Shown here piece by piece: positions 49,201 to 63,284 of a DNA stretch of 64,000 bases. Numbering within the stretch: the stretch's first letter is position 1; each line of letters begins with the position of its first letter. The translations under genes and the position numbers were made by a program. Location of the stretch: positions 860,831 through 924,830 of the forward strand of contig VXAY01007404.1 in assembly GCA_013399855.1 (NCBI GenBank), given 5' to 3'. The notes beneath the pieces were generated by a model. The model worked only from the letters and a program-made list of their open reading frames with translations. It was not told the DNA's origin and did not search any database. Source of the stretch: Oxyruncus cristatus. Lineage: Eukaryota > Chordata > Aves > Passeriformes > Cotingidae.

Positions 49201-52200
49201 AGCTTTCTCAAATGAATGAGTGAATTTGCATATTGAACCAACTCTGCAAATAAAGCGAGTCCTCTGAAGTCATACTATTTTTAGTTGTAGAACATCTAAA
49301 CTTAGACATTGAATGTTTTTATATTTTGGTGCATTAGCCTCTCTTTCTTGCCTAGAGAGATCCTCTACTTCACTCTGTGTACTTGTCCTTATAACTGATG
49401 AACAATCTCTCAAAACATAAAATGTTCTGCTAGGCAGAGATCCCAAGTAAGGAATCACAACAACTGAAGGATTCAATGACTGATTGAACTGTGTTTCAAG
49501 TCATCCATGGGGTCAGTTGTCTGTGGCACAGCAGTAAAGATTGATACAAATAAAATGTATTCTCCACTCAGCTCTCATTTGCTTGAGCCTGAGAATAAAG
49601 ATTGCATCTCCATAAATTTATTGAATATCCTCTTTCAAAAAGAATTGCATAAGCTGCATTTAACCTGGCCTTGGTTTTCTTCAGAGATTGCTCAATAACT
49701 GATTTGCCCTCCACTTTTGTTTTGACCTCTATTTTGTGTTGATTTGGGGGTATTCTGCTGACAAATTTGCAGCAACACTTTTTTGAAGCAGCTTGTGCTG
49801 TAGTTGAACTCAATGGAGAGACTACACAAGGTATAGGGCTGATATGCTTGCTCCATTAAAGTGCATGTAAACTGCTTTGAAATAGGTTTAATGTCCTTGC
49901 CACAACTTCTTGGATGCCTTAACCAGGACCACCCATGTTTATGGGAAATATCAATAGCAACAAAAAAAGTGGCAAAAAAACTAAAAGAAAGTGGCAACAA
50001 AATCTTCCCAAGAAACATTATCTCAGGTAGAATGTTACTTACTTTAGTTTCTACTATACTGTCAAAACAGGTTCCCCTGGACCAAGAGACATTACATCAC
50101 TGGGTACAACGCAGGGAAATCCCAATTGTGTTTCAATAGTTATTTTTGAAGTTCATGATGTTCTTCTGGCTTGTGATGCCTTTAGATCATTTTGGGTATC
50201 CCCTAAATCTCATTTTTTAAAAAAGTTTTACCAAAAAAAAATTAGTAGGGAATTTACTAAAGCAGCCTGAGCAACATCCTCCAGATCATCAAAATCAAAT
50301 CAGTTTTACTGGGTGGGTCTATCAGTGAGATATTGATGTAGAGTTGTTTGTTCCAGAGAAAGCATTTCAAACTATAAATGACATTCATCAAAAGTTTGTA
50401 TATTAGCAAGTTTGTTTAAAATCAAGAGTGCACCTGAGGGTTTGTCTTATCTGGGCTGTCAAACATGTTATTACATTTCTCTCTTAAAAATATTTTCGAT
50501 TGTATATGTGGTTAACCCTAGAAAACTTCATGCAGTGATTCTTTGAGTCATATCAATAGCAAAAAGATGACTGGCCCTTTTTCCACAAGTGTAGTGTTTG
50601 AGACACAGTGCTGGTGGCTACAGGCTTGTCAGAATGATCTTTAGCCATTTAACAAGGTATTTAAAATTAGTACCGGTTAAAAAACCCAACAAGTCATGCT
50701 TAGTATTTATTACGAATATTAACATGATTTCATTCAGTAATTGCTCCCACAAGAAATTACTAGAATTCAATTAGTTGTAGTTGAAACACACAACTTCAAC
50801 AGAAATTACTTGCTTGTCTTATGTAGGATCATGTGAACTATTTTGCCGCAGAAAATTACTTTTCACAAGCTTGCTTTGAGCTGCAGAATCATTTATAGAC
50901 TTTAGAAAATAAAAAGACAGTTTGCACTTGTGTGAAACTTTCTACCTGAGGCTTGAAAAGTGCTTCCCACATTTTTATTTCACAATATTTGCAATACAGA
51001 ATAACACCATTATAATCTTAGAGATAGGGAAAATCAGGAAAAAAAACCCCTCAGATAACTTGTACGATAATAGAAGTCCTTAGCAGAAATATTCACGGGA
51101 CAATGGAGTAGATTAATAATATTGATATAGGCTAGGTGACCATGCAAGTAGGTTTCCATGTAGTTATTAACAAAACTTGCAGGTTTTTTACATTTGTCAG
51201 AAAATTTAGACATATCTTCGAGCATACAAAAAATACTTATCTGATACATCCTGGACCCAGTGTTACAGCTAATGTTACACAACATTTCTCTCTTCATCTT
51301 CCCAGACAGAAACACAACAGCCAGGGTAGGATCCCAGGAGAACCAGTGGACACCTACTGGGAGTTCAACCCAACCACTTTAGATCCAGGAAGTGGCTAGC
51401 TACTGTATTGATCGCTTAGTTGCTGTATCATGTCAAACAGCAGCAACTTTGTTGTTTAGAGCATGTTGTGGCCAAGTCTTCCTGACTTTAGTGAGAAACC
51501 AGAGGGAGAAAAGACATCTTATGCTGCATTTTCACTCATTGTTAGCATAGTGTTTGCGGGGTTGCACGATGAGGCGTAGAGGAAGTCAGAGCAGGCTAAC
51601 ACAGGCCATAATCCAGATAATTTATCTAGTTGTATGGGTTTAAGTGTAAGTTTGGACATTATTCTGAAACACATGTGTCCTAGATCAATGGATTAACAGC
51701 CTGTGAAATGTTTTGGGTCTTTTCATTTTGCCTCAAGAAAGAAAAACATTGTAGTGAAAGCATACCAAAGGAGGGAACTTTGGCTCACCATGAGATTTTA
51801 AACATGTTGGTGTCTATTTAGGAAAATTTCAGTGAAGTCATAAACATCATCCTGCTTTCATACAGTCTAATAGAATCCAATAATATTCTTGAATTTCTCT
51901 GGCATCACTCAAAACAAAAGAAAGTTGAAAATATTCAACAGGGTTCTGTAAGAGAAATACATTACAATGTATTTTTCCTACTACAGAAAGGATTAATTCA
52001 CATGCAGTGCACCAGCAAGCTATATTTTACATTCCCACTCAGAAATACACACATGTACTCACTCTCACAAGAGTATACAGTAGCTGCAGTCAGATTTATG
52101 TCTCTGTGGAGCAATTTGAAAGAGTGTGATCCAGAAACTAAGCTGAACATTAAGCCTGGAGGAGCTGTTAAGCAACAAGGCTTTGCTGATTAAAACATGA

Positions 52201-53858
52201 ACTTTATTTTAGTTTATTTAATTCATTTTGCATTCAGCTGTTTTATGTTAATTAACTCTTATGCAATTTTTATTAAATTTACTTTAGGCCCTAAATGAAT
52301 ATATCAAGTTGCTATTGACAATTGTATTGACTATGGAACCCACATTGAATGTATTGCCGCATTTAATTCACAACACAGTTATGAAAAAGAAGAGCTTCTC
52401 GGTGGTCAAAGACAAAGAAAGAAAGTCAGGAGGTATAAATCTAAATCAAAATCTGCAGTGCATTCACTGTGTAGGCTAGAAGGTTGCAACTACTTTAGAT
52501 AGGGATGATGGCTGATTTTTTGGAAGAGTAGCAACTAACAACCCTTCAATTTTTGGGAGAAGATACCTTGGAAGACCTAGTTAAAGTGTGCTCGACCAAT
52601 AGTAGGCCCAAATGAATTTGAAAGATTCTTTTTTGTACTGCAGTGGTAGATAGGGAGAGTTACCTGGAGGAAAATCCCAAACTTGTATTTCAATCTCTGC
52701 ATTTGTATATGGTTATGGTTACCTACATATTTGAAGTGCTTCAAATTTTATAATGCCTTATGAAAGAGATTCAGCTCTGGTATAAACAGATACAATTTGA
52801 CTGGCAGTTGTACTACAACACTGGATAATCTTTTAAGTACTGTCAGTAATGACTTTATTGAAAAACATTACTATCTTAGCTTTGTAGTACAAGGCAGAGT
52901 GGAAAGATGATCATGTTGTTACAGGACACAAGTTATGAGTGCAATATCTACTTGCTTGGCAAGCCAGGAGTAGGGTTTCCATCTTTTAGTAATCCCCTTT
53001 TCTGAAAAACTACCTAAACTGTTGAGATAAACCTTTTTTTAATTTCCACCACAAAAGGACAATTAAAAGGTATTCTGAGACATTAGCAGAGGGTTTTTTG
53101 TTTGCTGTGCTGGTATCCTCTGAAACACTCAAAGCAGCTCAGGTACTGTTATCTGTGAGTATGCTTACTTTTCCTCAAGTTAGTTTTTAATATTTTGAAA
53201 AATGCAAAGCTGGCAACAATGGAGAACAAAGTTAATTTGTCCACAGGCTAGGAACATTAGGAAAGTGATGTGCATTAGACCATTTCACATCTGGAAATTT
53301 CTGCAAGGTAGTTCAGCTCTCCAGTGTCTTCTCTTTAAAAGCCACTTAAAGATAGCAACATCTGTTTTAAGGGTTTTTGCTGATTGGTACGCCTGATGAA
53401 CAGGAAATGGGCTGAAATCAGCAGTTTGTTTTGTAGGCCAAGCACTGCAAGTAGAAATATGTCCAGGTGGTCAGCTTCTCTAACAAGAGTGAGGTGAAAT
53501 GGTTCTCTCCAGGGGCAGAAGGACTTGCAAGCCCTGTCAGATGACTGTTTCAGTCACAGGAAGTAGCTCTAATACGGATGTTTGTAGAAAGATGTAAGGT
53601 CAGTGAAAAAGGGTGCCAACCGTTGAGTTAAATGACTGAGGAAGTATAATGGCTTTTATCATCTTGCTTCAGTCTTTTTGCTGAAAATAAGATTCGATGA
53701 TCTTTTCTCCCCGTAGAAGATGGTACTGTATTATAAGCTGTCCTGTCCACTGACCCTATGACACAACTCATAACAGTCACTGAGTTCATAAATGTGAGAT
53801 GTCTTTTAGAGTTACAGATGGATACAGCCATGAAAATGTAGGAAGATGAAAATAAATT

Positions 53859-53879
53859 AAAAAAAAAAAAAAAAAAAAA
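53859..53879. repeat. A21 run following AATAAA
   Basis: Twenty-one A follow GAAAATAAATT. The signal-plus-tail look could mean a retrocopy end, but the AATAAA is too close to the A-run and I see no gene-derived sequence upstream of it. Confidence 0.8.
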
Positions 53880-55317
53880 GTATTTTCATGGCCTTCTCTA
53901 ATGAGAAAAGGCAATACCCCAGCTTGGATTTGGTGCTTCAACAACTACATGCAGAACACTTCATTTGGCTAATTCAGAAATAGGCAATAGTGTTAGAAAG
54001 ACAATGAGGATTAGGTAAGTTGTTTGTTTGTTTATTTTCTGATCACTCTTCAGGAACAAGTCTGGGAGAAAAATCTTAGAAAAGTCTGTAATACTTCCTT
54101 CTTCCTTATGTCTTCCTTTTTAGGGGCCTGCTGAAATCAAGCCAGCAGTTTTCCATCCCACAGGAAAATATGAAAAGAAAAACATTGCTATGGGAAGAAA
54201 CTTCTTCAAGGACCTCAAGCAGAGCAATTACATTATGGCAGAAAACAGATGGCAGATCTGAGTATGGGTAAGAGGATATACAAGAAATTAAGATCATATA
54301 CAGTGTGCTTTTTTTTCATTCATCTACTGGTTTCTCTCCTATGTTTCTGGTACACCAGCTGAACATGGATGACTGATAACCTGAAGTCCATTCCTTCATT
54401 AGTGTTGCTAACTACAAGAGTAAAAAATGCTGGTTTGTGCTAAAATCGTGTTAATCATTTAAACAATACAATTTTCTTTTAGGATCTCAAGCTATTAAAC
54501 TGAGAAATAGGGCAAAGGCAATTTGTTAAAATATTACACTCAGTGAAAATAGTGATAAAGTTAAATTCCTACTTAACATTATGATCTGATAAGGCTTTCC
54601 TCATCTGCACAAAGGCAAAAGATAAACAGCGTGTAGTTTAAATGCTTGCAGTCTCTGAAAGAAAAGGCCTTTGCCATTTACAGTGGGGGTTTAAATGTTT
54701 ATTTTATGTGTGAGTGTAAATCCCCCCTGGAAAAGCACTGGGGATGATGGCAGATTATAGGGTGCGATTTACTCACATCCATATCCTGAGAGACAAAATA
54801 CCTTGAAGTGGTCCCCCGTGTAATCTGATGTAAATTATTGTGGAAGTAATAAAAGTAATGAAGAATGTGTACTGTTTCATAGGTAGAAACTGCTATTTCA
54901 CATATTTGAGAATCTCCTGGCTACCCTAAGAAAGTCGTGCTTTTGATTACCCTGTTGTTTCCGACAAATCACCCACGTTTTTGGTTTTTGTTTTTGTTTT
55001 TAATGAGGTGCACTTTTGCCCCACCCAGTGGTCTCTACATAAATTGCCAGCTCTGCTTCTTTTTTCGAGGCGTTTTCTCTCCTCCACCCCAGTTTGGAGG
55101 GTGGATCTGCCGCTGAAAACCGAACAAAAGCAGCATCTGTCCCCTGTTGCTACCCTGAGTATATTAGGCTATCATTATCTGCAATGACACTACCATCTGT
55201 AATGTGCTCTGGGGCAAACACAGGCACTGCCAGTAGCTTCAGCAGCGCAGGCAGATGCTTCATCATGCAAGAAGATACATGAAGACAAAATATGCTGTAC
55301 ATGAATCCAAGTACTTG

Positions 55318-55357
55318 AGAAGAGAGAGAAGGAGAGAGAGGAGAGAAGGAGAGAGCC
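55318..55357. repeat. GA-rich simple repeat
   Basis: GAGA-type units alternate with AGGAGAG over about 40 bases. It is a purine-rich microsatellite with no associated gene. Confidence 0.8.
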
Positions 55358-58300
55358 AGGAAATAAATGCTATTCATGTGTCTCATCAACAAAGACAGAA
55401 ACAAGGAAGCATAGGCTAGGTCAGGTACATTACTCAATCTGAAGGAATAATAGGTATAAAAAAGAGACTCATTTTATTGCACTAGGAATCTGAGAGTCTA
55501 TAGCTTTTTATGCGCTTTTATATCATCCCACTTTTCACAAAGAACTTACAAAAAATTGTCTGAAATGAAAGTAATACATAGAAGATATTTTTTCTTAAAA
55601 TTCCTGCCTTCATTCATTTATAACAAAAAACAAAACACATGCACACAAAGACGGAAAATAAAGACAGAGAAAGGACTTCCATTTTTTTCTTTTAATTTTA
55701 TTATTTTCTTCTCTCTAAATCACAGAACTTTTATGTAGAACTTTATCTTCCTCTTCGTGAACCAATGTCTCTGTCATTATGTTCTCAAGGAAACAGAATT
55801 CTTCTCCTGGACCTCATTGTCACATATGAAGACATAAATGCAAAATAGAGAAAAATACATCTTTTCAGAAACCACAAGCATTCTGGTCAATACTCATTTG
55901 GTTTTTTTTGGCATTTTACACTGTCTTTAGAGGTAGGAATACAAAAGCATATATTTCAACTCATCCCCTGATTTCTCTACCTGCGAAACATACATTCAAA
56001 GAACACAGTTCTCCGCTTTTTATAAACGAGATGCTTACCAAGTATGTGTGTTATACGTCTATCACAACACTAGCTAGGCCTCTTGGCCAAGATTTGGCCT
56101 TCAGTATCATCTATTCTGTATTCATACAGCAAAAGAGAGCCACTATCAATAAAAACGTACTTTCCTTCCAGAATGAAATGTCTCTACAAAAGCTACTTCA
56201 GTACTCTGTAAAGACCTTAAAAACATTCAGAAGTGCCCTAACACAAGTAGCAGCAGATCTACATTTTGGTGTCATTTCTTTCCCCCCCTCTGTCTCCCTT
56301 CCCCCACACATGGTCTCAGGAATTTGTTTTGGATGTTCCAGAAATTAACTGCATTGCTGCAGGCAAAATTCTTCTGAAATATGCAAAATGCACACAATCT
56401 TACATGATTGTACACATCACATGCATATATTAGCAATATTTTTCCCACTATTTCATTTGCTTCATCAAAAAAATTAATCTTTAAGGAGTGGACTATTTTC
56501 ACAGAAGTAGAGACAAGTATTTTTTGATAAATATTACACAATCAGCTTTAATCAGAGTTAGATATGGAAGAGAGGATCATAATATTTCTACGTTGTACAG
56601 AAAATGACCAAAGGATTCTGACTTCCCAATCCACAAATTGTTGCACCCTCCATTCTCTCTTTTATTGAACCACAAGGACACCATCTCATTGCGGGAGAGG
56701 AGGTATCAAATGAAGCCTTTGTTTTAGGTGGTCCAGTGCTGCCTCTATCAAGATTAAGTAGGTCACTTATAAGAGCTCTAGCACACACCATATTTTGCAG
56801 TAGGACTTTGAGGTTTAACAGACGAGCAGCCATCCAGACAGCAGACCTGATCACATTGTATACAGGACAACATTTTTCTCAGAAACCCTCCTTCCAAATA
56901 AGCACAAAATATCTTGAACATGTCTAGAGAGAAAATGGTGCTTTCACTATGTTTTCTCATATGGTAAATGTTTTGTAGGCATTGTTTACACATCATCATG
57001 AGAAATCTATGGTGATTTTCTGGGTATTTGTACAGGCTTTTTAGAGTATTCCATACATTGTTGCTTCTAAAAAGAGCATACTTAAAAATACAGTCCAGAG
57101 AGTTAAACCAGTTCAAGCTATTCTAAACTTGCCACCTTTGTCTAGGGAAAGTTTCAGGGGGTTTGTCAATTTTAATTAGAAATGGCACAATGATTGTGCA
57201 CAATGCAGCAGATTATCAGGGCTACTTGTTAAATTATAAAAGGCTGGCTAAGCTTCAGAGTGAAGCTAGAGTCCAAATTAGCAAATTTGATAGTTTATAG
57301 TTTATGCTCACAAAAATAATTGCTTTTTCCTCCTTTCTTTTGCAGATTGTGTTCTTTGTTGAGAAAAATACCAAGCCTATAGATCTCTAGCTAATTCATG
57401 TGAATTAAACCTGTGTTCACAACAATAAAACCAAGTAAAATGCCATGCCCTTTCATAAGCCTTATCTCTTTTTAACATTTCCTATTTTTATGTTAAATTC
57501 ATAATATACCCTTTGCTGAAGTATAGCAGGTTTTCACCTCAGAAGGTCATTTATTGTGAATTCTGAGAACACTTGTTGAACTAAAGAAAAAAAAAAATCT
57601 ATGTGATATGCATGGGTGGAAAGAGAGGGATGGTCCAGCATACACCTTTTTCTGTTAGGACTCTCTGACATGAAAGACATCTCCCCCTGCCACAGCACTG
57701 ATGCAGAAGGTATGTCTTCCTCTACCAATGTGGCCTGCAGAAAACTAACCTGGCACTGGACACAGAAGAAGCTGAAGCATGGGCTCCTGCATCATCCCCC
57801 ATCATCCTTGGACAATTTGCCGTGTTGTTTGAATTTGACTTGTGGGACAACTCTGATTTCATGCCCAAGGTAATTTGATGATTTTCTTGCCTGTAGAGCT
57901 AACTCTAGAGGCAATACAAAGTTTTTATGAAAGCTAGTCAGAAGAAAGATAAGGATCAAACTCTCCAATTGTTAAAGTGTCAAATTATAATCCATGATCC
58001 ATCAGCCATCTAATAACTCTTTTGATGGTCACTGGAAAAATATAAGACATTTCTTCTTTTAATCTTTAAGTACTACTTTGTGTTCAAACACAGTTAAGAA
58101 TACATTGAGTAGAAAGCAAACTATATTTGCAAAAAAGCAAAATAGATTTCAGGGAAGTCTGTCAGCAGTATATGATCTGAAGCTTGACTAGAATTAGTTT
58201 TTAAGGTGTTGTAAGCAGTTATAACTATCCTGCATCTTGGATTCATTAATTTATTTTTTCGTTTTTCTAAAAAAAGGTCTTCCTAATTGTATAATTGCAT

Positions 58301-58719
58301 GTAAACTCAAGCTCAATAGACAGTGTACTATCAAAAAAAATTAAAAAAAAAAAAAAGAGAAAAGAAAGAAGTTCAAGTCCTATACTCTGAAGAGGCAAGT
58401 GAACCAATGACTCTCTGGTTCTGAAAAAAAATACTATGGGATAAAATAGGAACAGGAGTTAAAATCCAATTTCTCTGTATCAAGTCCAGCCTCTCTACTG
58501 ATTATTTGGATTGCACAGACACCTGTGGGGCACATTAAAGACAGCTCAAAAATTCACCAAACCTGGTACACTGTAGAATATATCTTCCCTCTTTGCAGTC
58601 ATTCAGTCATCTTCCATTTATCATTGAACCAGGTCAACAACCAGATGGTTTGCTGAGGTCAAATGATTCCCAGTGCAAGTCAAGGGAGCAAGAGAAAGGG
58701 GTGGTAAAGAGCTATTTCT

Positions 58720-58805
58720 TCTTCTCTCCCTCTCTTTCAGCCCTCTCTTTCTTCCTCTCCTCTCTCCCTCCTTCCCATCTTCTCTCCTACTCTCTCTCTT
58801 TCTCA
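58720..58805. repeat. CT-rich pyrimidine tract
   Basis: About 85 bases are nearly all C and T (CTCTCCCTCTCTTTC-type units). Open frames on both strands here are compositional. Confidence 0.85.
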
Positions 58806-61185
58806 TATACTGTGGTGACTGTCAAAACAGCATATCTGCACTAATATATTCCATCTAGAAATAATCTCTTACAAAGTACCTTATTAAAGAGTAAACCTGC
58901 ATAATGATTAATTTCATTAGGCAACATTCTTCCCTGAAGGCTCCTGTTTGTAATGAAATCTTCAGACAATCACTACCTAGGGAAGCAATATGTCTGCTAA
59001 GAGCATTGCAAAATAATTATCAAACGACAAAATATGACATACCAACCTATATAGATAATTGAGTAATAATATTCTAAAGAACACCACCCCACCTTCCCAC
59101 ACTCCTCATTTTCATATACATTCAAGCTGTTTACACTGCATAGTACAAAATGACCATTAGCTTAACCAAAACTTCACAATACCGAACCACTCTCAGTAGA
59201 GTACACTGACAACATGCAGAACAAAGACAATGAACAAGACAATCCTTAATTTTAAAATATTGCCACACATTGTGTATTCCAGAACTGAGTATGTTCAGTG
59301 GTCATATTTATTTATGGTGCCTCTATATGTCACAGTAATTTAATGAAATCCTAATGGTTTTGTTTACAAATTTTATCAAGTATAAGCAATGTGAAAACTG
59401 CCCAATACACATACAATATAGGCTTTTTTAAAAAATGTCATCTAGAGACCTGAATAAAGCCCTTTGTGGAATCTGTAATGAGGAGCTTGCTTATACATAT
59501 TTATTCCATGAAAATATCTTGATGCCAAGACTTGAGAAAGACTTGTTTCAAATTACAATAAGCTTCATTTTGGAGCAAGAGATAAAGTGTACAGTGGACG
59601 ACGTATTTTTTTCTTTTCTCTCCAAAGACAGCTATCTTGTATTGACAATGAGCTATAGTGAAGAGGCCTTGCTCTGAAGGAATGAAGAATGTCTTCACTG
59701 TGCACACATTCTTGTGCTGAATATTTACATTTGCCTACAAGAGTTTAGACTCCAGTAAATAAGGATTATGAGGCAGATCTGCCCTTACAAAGGTTTACTT
59801 ACTGTATGAAAAAGCTAGCTTCCTCTATTGCTCCTTTATTGATGATTTTCTTTTCAGACCTCAAGAACTCAGAGATAAAACATCTTTTGAACTTTTTAGA
59901 CAAAGTTGCCTCATGCCCACAGTGCACCCTGTATCTCAACCTCTGCATTTTGCTAGCTTGCTATAATTTATTTAAATGTAAGCATCTTTCAACACAGTTT
60001 TGTTCTGTTCTATATTAAAATGATTGTAAAGATATTAAATTTTCAGTATAGTGTATTAACTCAGACTACAGAATGGGCATACTAGTAGAAAAATTCTGAT
60101 TATTCAGTGATACAACTCATACTTCTAGTGTTTTGCATAGGTCAGATGATGTCATCCCAAATGCCCTACTGTTGTGATTATCTGAGCTAGGAGTTAAGGA
60201 AAAGGAAGAAGATAAGCAGGAGGAAGTATATCTATCATGATATGTTTTTTTCCCAATTATCTTGTTTTAAATAAAATTATCAAGTTCAGGAAAGTACTAA
60301 TTTTCACCATTTTTTCATGGTTTTCAGAAAACAGGATTCTTTTTTCTTAGTCTATATTTACTTTATTTTTAGCATTTGAAAAGTTGCAAAGTATTTGCAA
60401 TTTACTGTCTATTATGTGCAACATAATTTATTCAGTAATTAGCATGCAGTAATTGCCATTACAAGTTCAGTATTTGCTCACAGTTGTTGCATGTTGATAT
60501 CAGAGACAATTTGAAATTACACTTTCCTTACCGTGGAAAGGTATGGCCTCATTTATATCCCATGCAGAGCACTGCATTAACCACCACTGACACTCTCATT
60601 AACTCCTAAATCTTTGGTTTAGAGCTATATTTGGTATGCTGTGTAGGATCATCTTTCATGAATACTCTCACCATTCTGTGTAGGTACATTTGTCTCTTAC
60701 CTTTCATTTCTCCTTTTTCATCATCTCCAAATGATGGGACTAAATGGAAGCTGTTTCAATGAAGAACACAGTTATCATTCCTTACCACTGCCTCGAGGAC
60801 CTGAGATTTTCGCATGATATCTGTAATCTTTGGATGGACACAGAACAGCTTTGTTTCTAGGTTCAGACAAGAGCTCAGGTCTGCTCCTGCCATTACAGTA
60901 GAATGCCTAATTGCTATGGTAATTTATTTCCTCACTTACAGCATATAGCAGAGTATTCCAATCAAATGGTTAGTACCAAAACTAACTCTTCCCTAGTGGG
61001 TTTCAGGCACTGTTTTCTGCTTTGAAAATGTGTCTTGGGTGTGTCCTGCCCAGGGATTCAGAGGTCTGTCAGTTGCTGGCAATGATTCCGCTCCAGGGGA
61101 AGGAGAGAAGGCAGCATTTCAAGCAGGTCTTTTTCCTAACTTTCTAAGGAAACAGATAGTTGAAATTACTTTTGTCAAAATTGTG

Positions 61186-61480
61186 TGTACCGGGTTTGCA
61201 TGGTAATGTTTTGGTAATGGAGGTGGGCTTCTTTGAATGCTGCTAGAAACTTCCCTCTGACCAACAGAGCCGCTGCCAGCTGGATTCTCCACTGGCCAAG
61301 GCCAAGCCTATCAGTGACGGTGGTAGCGCCTGTGGGATAGCATAGCTTAAAGGGAATAGCAATAGCAAGTAGAAAGAGGAGTGAGATTATGTGAAAGACA
61401 CCAAGGCCACTGAAGAAGGAGAGGGAGGAGTGTTGTATCCTGAAAATAAAGCATATTGCCACAGTCTGTACTGAACATGG
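61186..61480 (+). mobile_element. ERVL-like LTR, plus strand
   Basis: The block starts TGTACCGGGTTTGCATGGTA at 61186. It continues with a CTGCTAGAA...TTCCC segment, CTGGCCAAGGCCAAGCC (about 61292) and TCAGTGACGGTGGTAGCGCC (about 61311). I recognise this as a common bird ERV LTR, probably ERVL class. A degenerate TATA-like stretch (CATAGCTTAAAG, about 61340) and an AATAAA near 61444 fit promoter and poly(A) positions. The 3' end, any target-site duplication and any internal part were not resolved, so it is called a partial or solo LTR. Confidence 0.7.
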
Positions 61481-63284
61481 AAGGAGAAACCTAGGTACTT
61501 GAATGTACTGCTGCCATCAACAGAAGCTATTATTATTTAATTTTCTTTGATCTTGATGAACTCTGATATGTTTAAAAAATCCTTTACTAAATGCTGTTTA
61601 GAGATGATAAATTTGCCCCATCAAAATGATTAAATTTTATTCTTGCTGCTGCATTTTTTAAAAATTAAAGCTTCCTCTTATGAAGGTTCATACGATTACA
61701 AGATAAATGATTAAGTATGGTCAGGATTGGTTGGATCCTTTTATTGTTGATTTTATTCTGTCAAGACTGCTCTTCATGTTGGATGCTGGGTTTTTTGATA
61801 AACTTAACACCTAGCAAGTGCATTCACCATACAATTATATGAGAAATTCAATAACCAAATTGTCCACTAAAGCATCCTCACTACTTTCCATCAGTTATAC
61901 CAGGAGAAAATTAAACTTTTAAAGCATAGTGTAACTAATCTTGGATTCAGTGCAGTCAAGGGCAGAAATCACTGAATGTGATCCTAAGAAATCTGTGGTG
62001 TTTTTTTCTCATCAACACATTTCCTGGATCCTTAGAAATTTAAGAACACCACTTCTAATCTGGGAATAATTCTGACTCTTTGAATTACAAAGAATGGCAT
62101 GCAGTTAGACAGCATAGAGTGGGGAAGACATTTATTTTGGCATATTTGAATGCAAGATTAACAGAATCATGGAAACATTTAGGTTGGAAAAGACCTTTAA
62201 GATCATCAAGTCCAACCGTAATGGACTTGATTCAACAGATTAAGACCTTTTTCTGTGTTACAAATCAGGGGCAAACAATCTTTGTCTTTCCAGAATAACC
62301 ACAAAGTAAATTTTTTTTCCAAAATCGTTCAGTTTTCCCCCGTACCAGTCCATATCAGGGAGTAATTCAGGTTGGAATCCCAGCCTGGTGGTTAGTTACG
62401 GTTGGTTGGTACTGTACTCTGTAACACTGGATCTTCGTAATGGCAAGATTACAAATAAAGCTTCCCGAGTAGTAGGTTGTTTTCTGTCTGAGAAGGTAGG
62501 TTGTTTCTATCTGTAAAATATCTGAGTTACAAAATCACTGAATTTTTTCAAGGATAGTTTCAACTTTCAGCAAATAGATATATTTTTCCCCTAGGAGCTG
62601 AAAACTCAGTACATTAAAAAAAAAGTAGTCATGTTACATGTTGGCCAAAAGTGCATCAAGGGGGAAAATCTTTGCTAATGAACCAAATCTACTGAGAGTA
62701 GTGGCATGAGACTTCTGAATTCCCGTGGGGCATTATTATCAGCAGATGTGAATAAAATGTTTGAGCTGAGTATTTTTGACATTCAGGTATTTTGTTTTTG
62801 TTGAACAGATGCAATTTTATGCAGAGGGCAGACACATTTTTCTAATTTTTATTTTTTTCAAAATCTGTTAAATATGTTTCGAGAAAATATTTTGATGAGG
62901 TATTTGTGTACATGCATCTTTCTTTTCCCCTGTACCCTACCTCAAAACCAAGACTTATCACATTACAATTGGATTTGTTTTGCTTCCTTGCTCTCATAGA
63001 GACAGTGAGCTTGACAGAGAGAAGCTTTTCAAACACAATATGCACCTTGATATTAACAAAAATAGTAAGAAAATAGAATAAAAACAAAAATGTAATTGCT
63101 TTTACTGCATGACTGATTGCTTCCACAATACAATTAAGCAGAAGGGAAAAATTATTGCATCTTTGGCAGTTAATTCAGGGTGTAGCACACCACTAATCCT
63201 CAGAGGACTTAATTTTCTGCCAAAACGAAAGAAAGTATATTAAAAATACATCTGATCACCTGAAAAGACAATTCAAACAATTGC
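61481..63284. other. Intergenic stretch between LTR and CR1
   Basis: Apart from the CR1 tip at 62165-62225, I recognise only an imperfect tandem duplication of about 25 bases near 62472-62520 (units containing GTAGGTTGTTT). No gene is supported. Confidence 0.5.
62165..62225 (-). mobile_element. CR1 3' tip fragment, minus strand
   Basis: The plus strand reads AGAATCATGGAAACATTTAG followed by GTTGGAAAAGACCTTTAAGA and ATCAAGTCCAACC. This is the reverse complement of the conserved CR1 3' terminus that is abundant in bird genomes. Only about 60 bases are recognisable. Extreme 5' truncation like this is usual for CR1. Confidence 0.75.

Larger units (their letters stand above)
46276..61185. other. 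Intergenic, no gene recognised
   Basis: About 15 kb of AT-rich sequence with scattered A-runs, GA- and CT-rich tracts and an AT-rich background. None of the open frames resembles a known protein. Confidence 0.5.

Noticed and set aside
53820..53880. AATAAA followed by A21, as in a processed retrocopy tail.
   Set aside because: The signal is only two bases from the A-run and no gene-like sequence precedes it.
58593..58858. Open frames rich in Ser, Leu, Phe or in Arg, Glu, Lys.
   Set aside because: They are products of the CT-rich tract.
62465..62490. let-7-like string GAGTAGTAGGTTGT.
   Set aside because: The seed lacks one G, and no complementary arm lies at microRNA-hairpin distance. It is part of a small tandem duplication.
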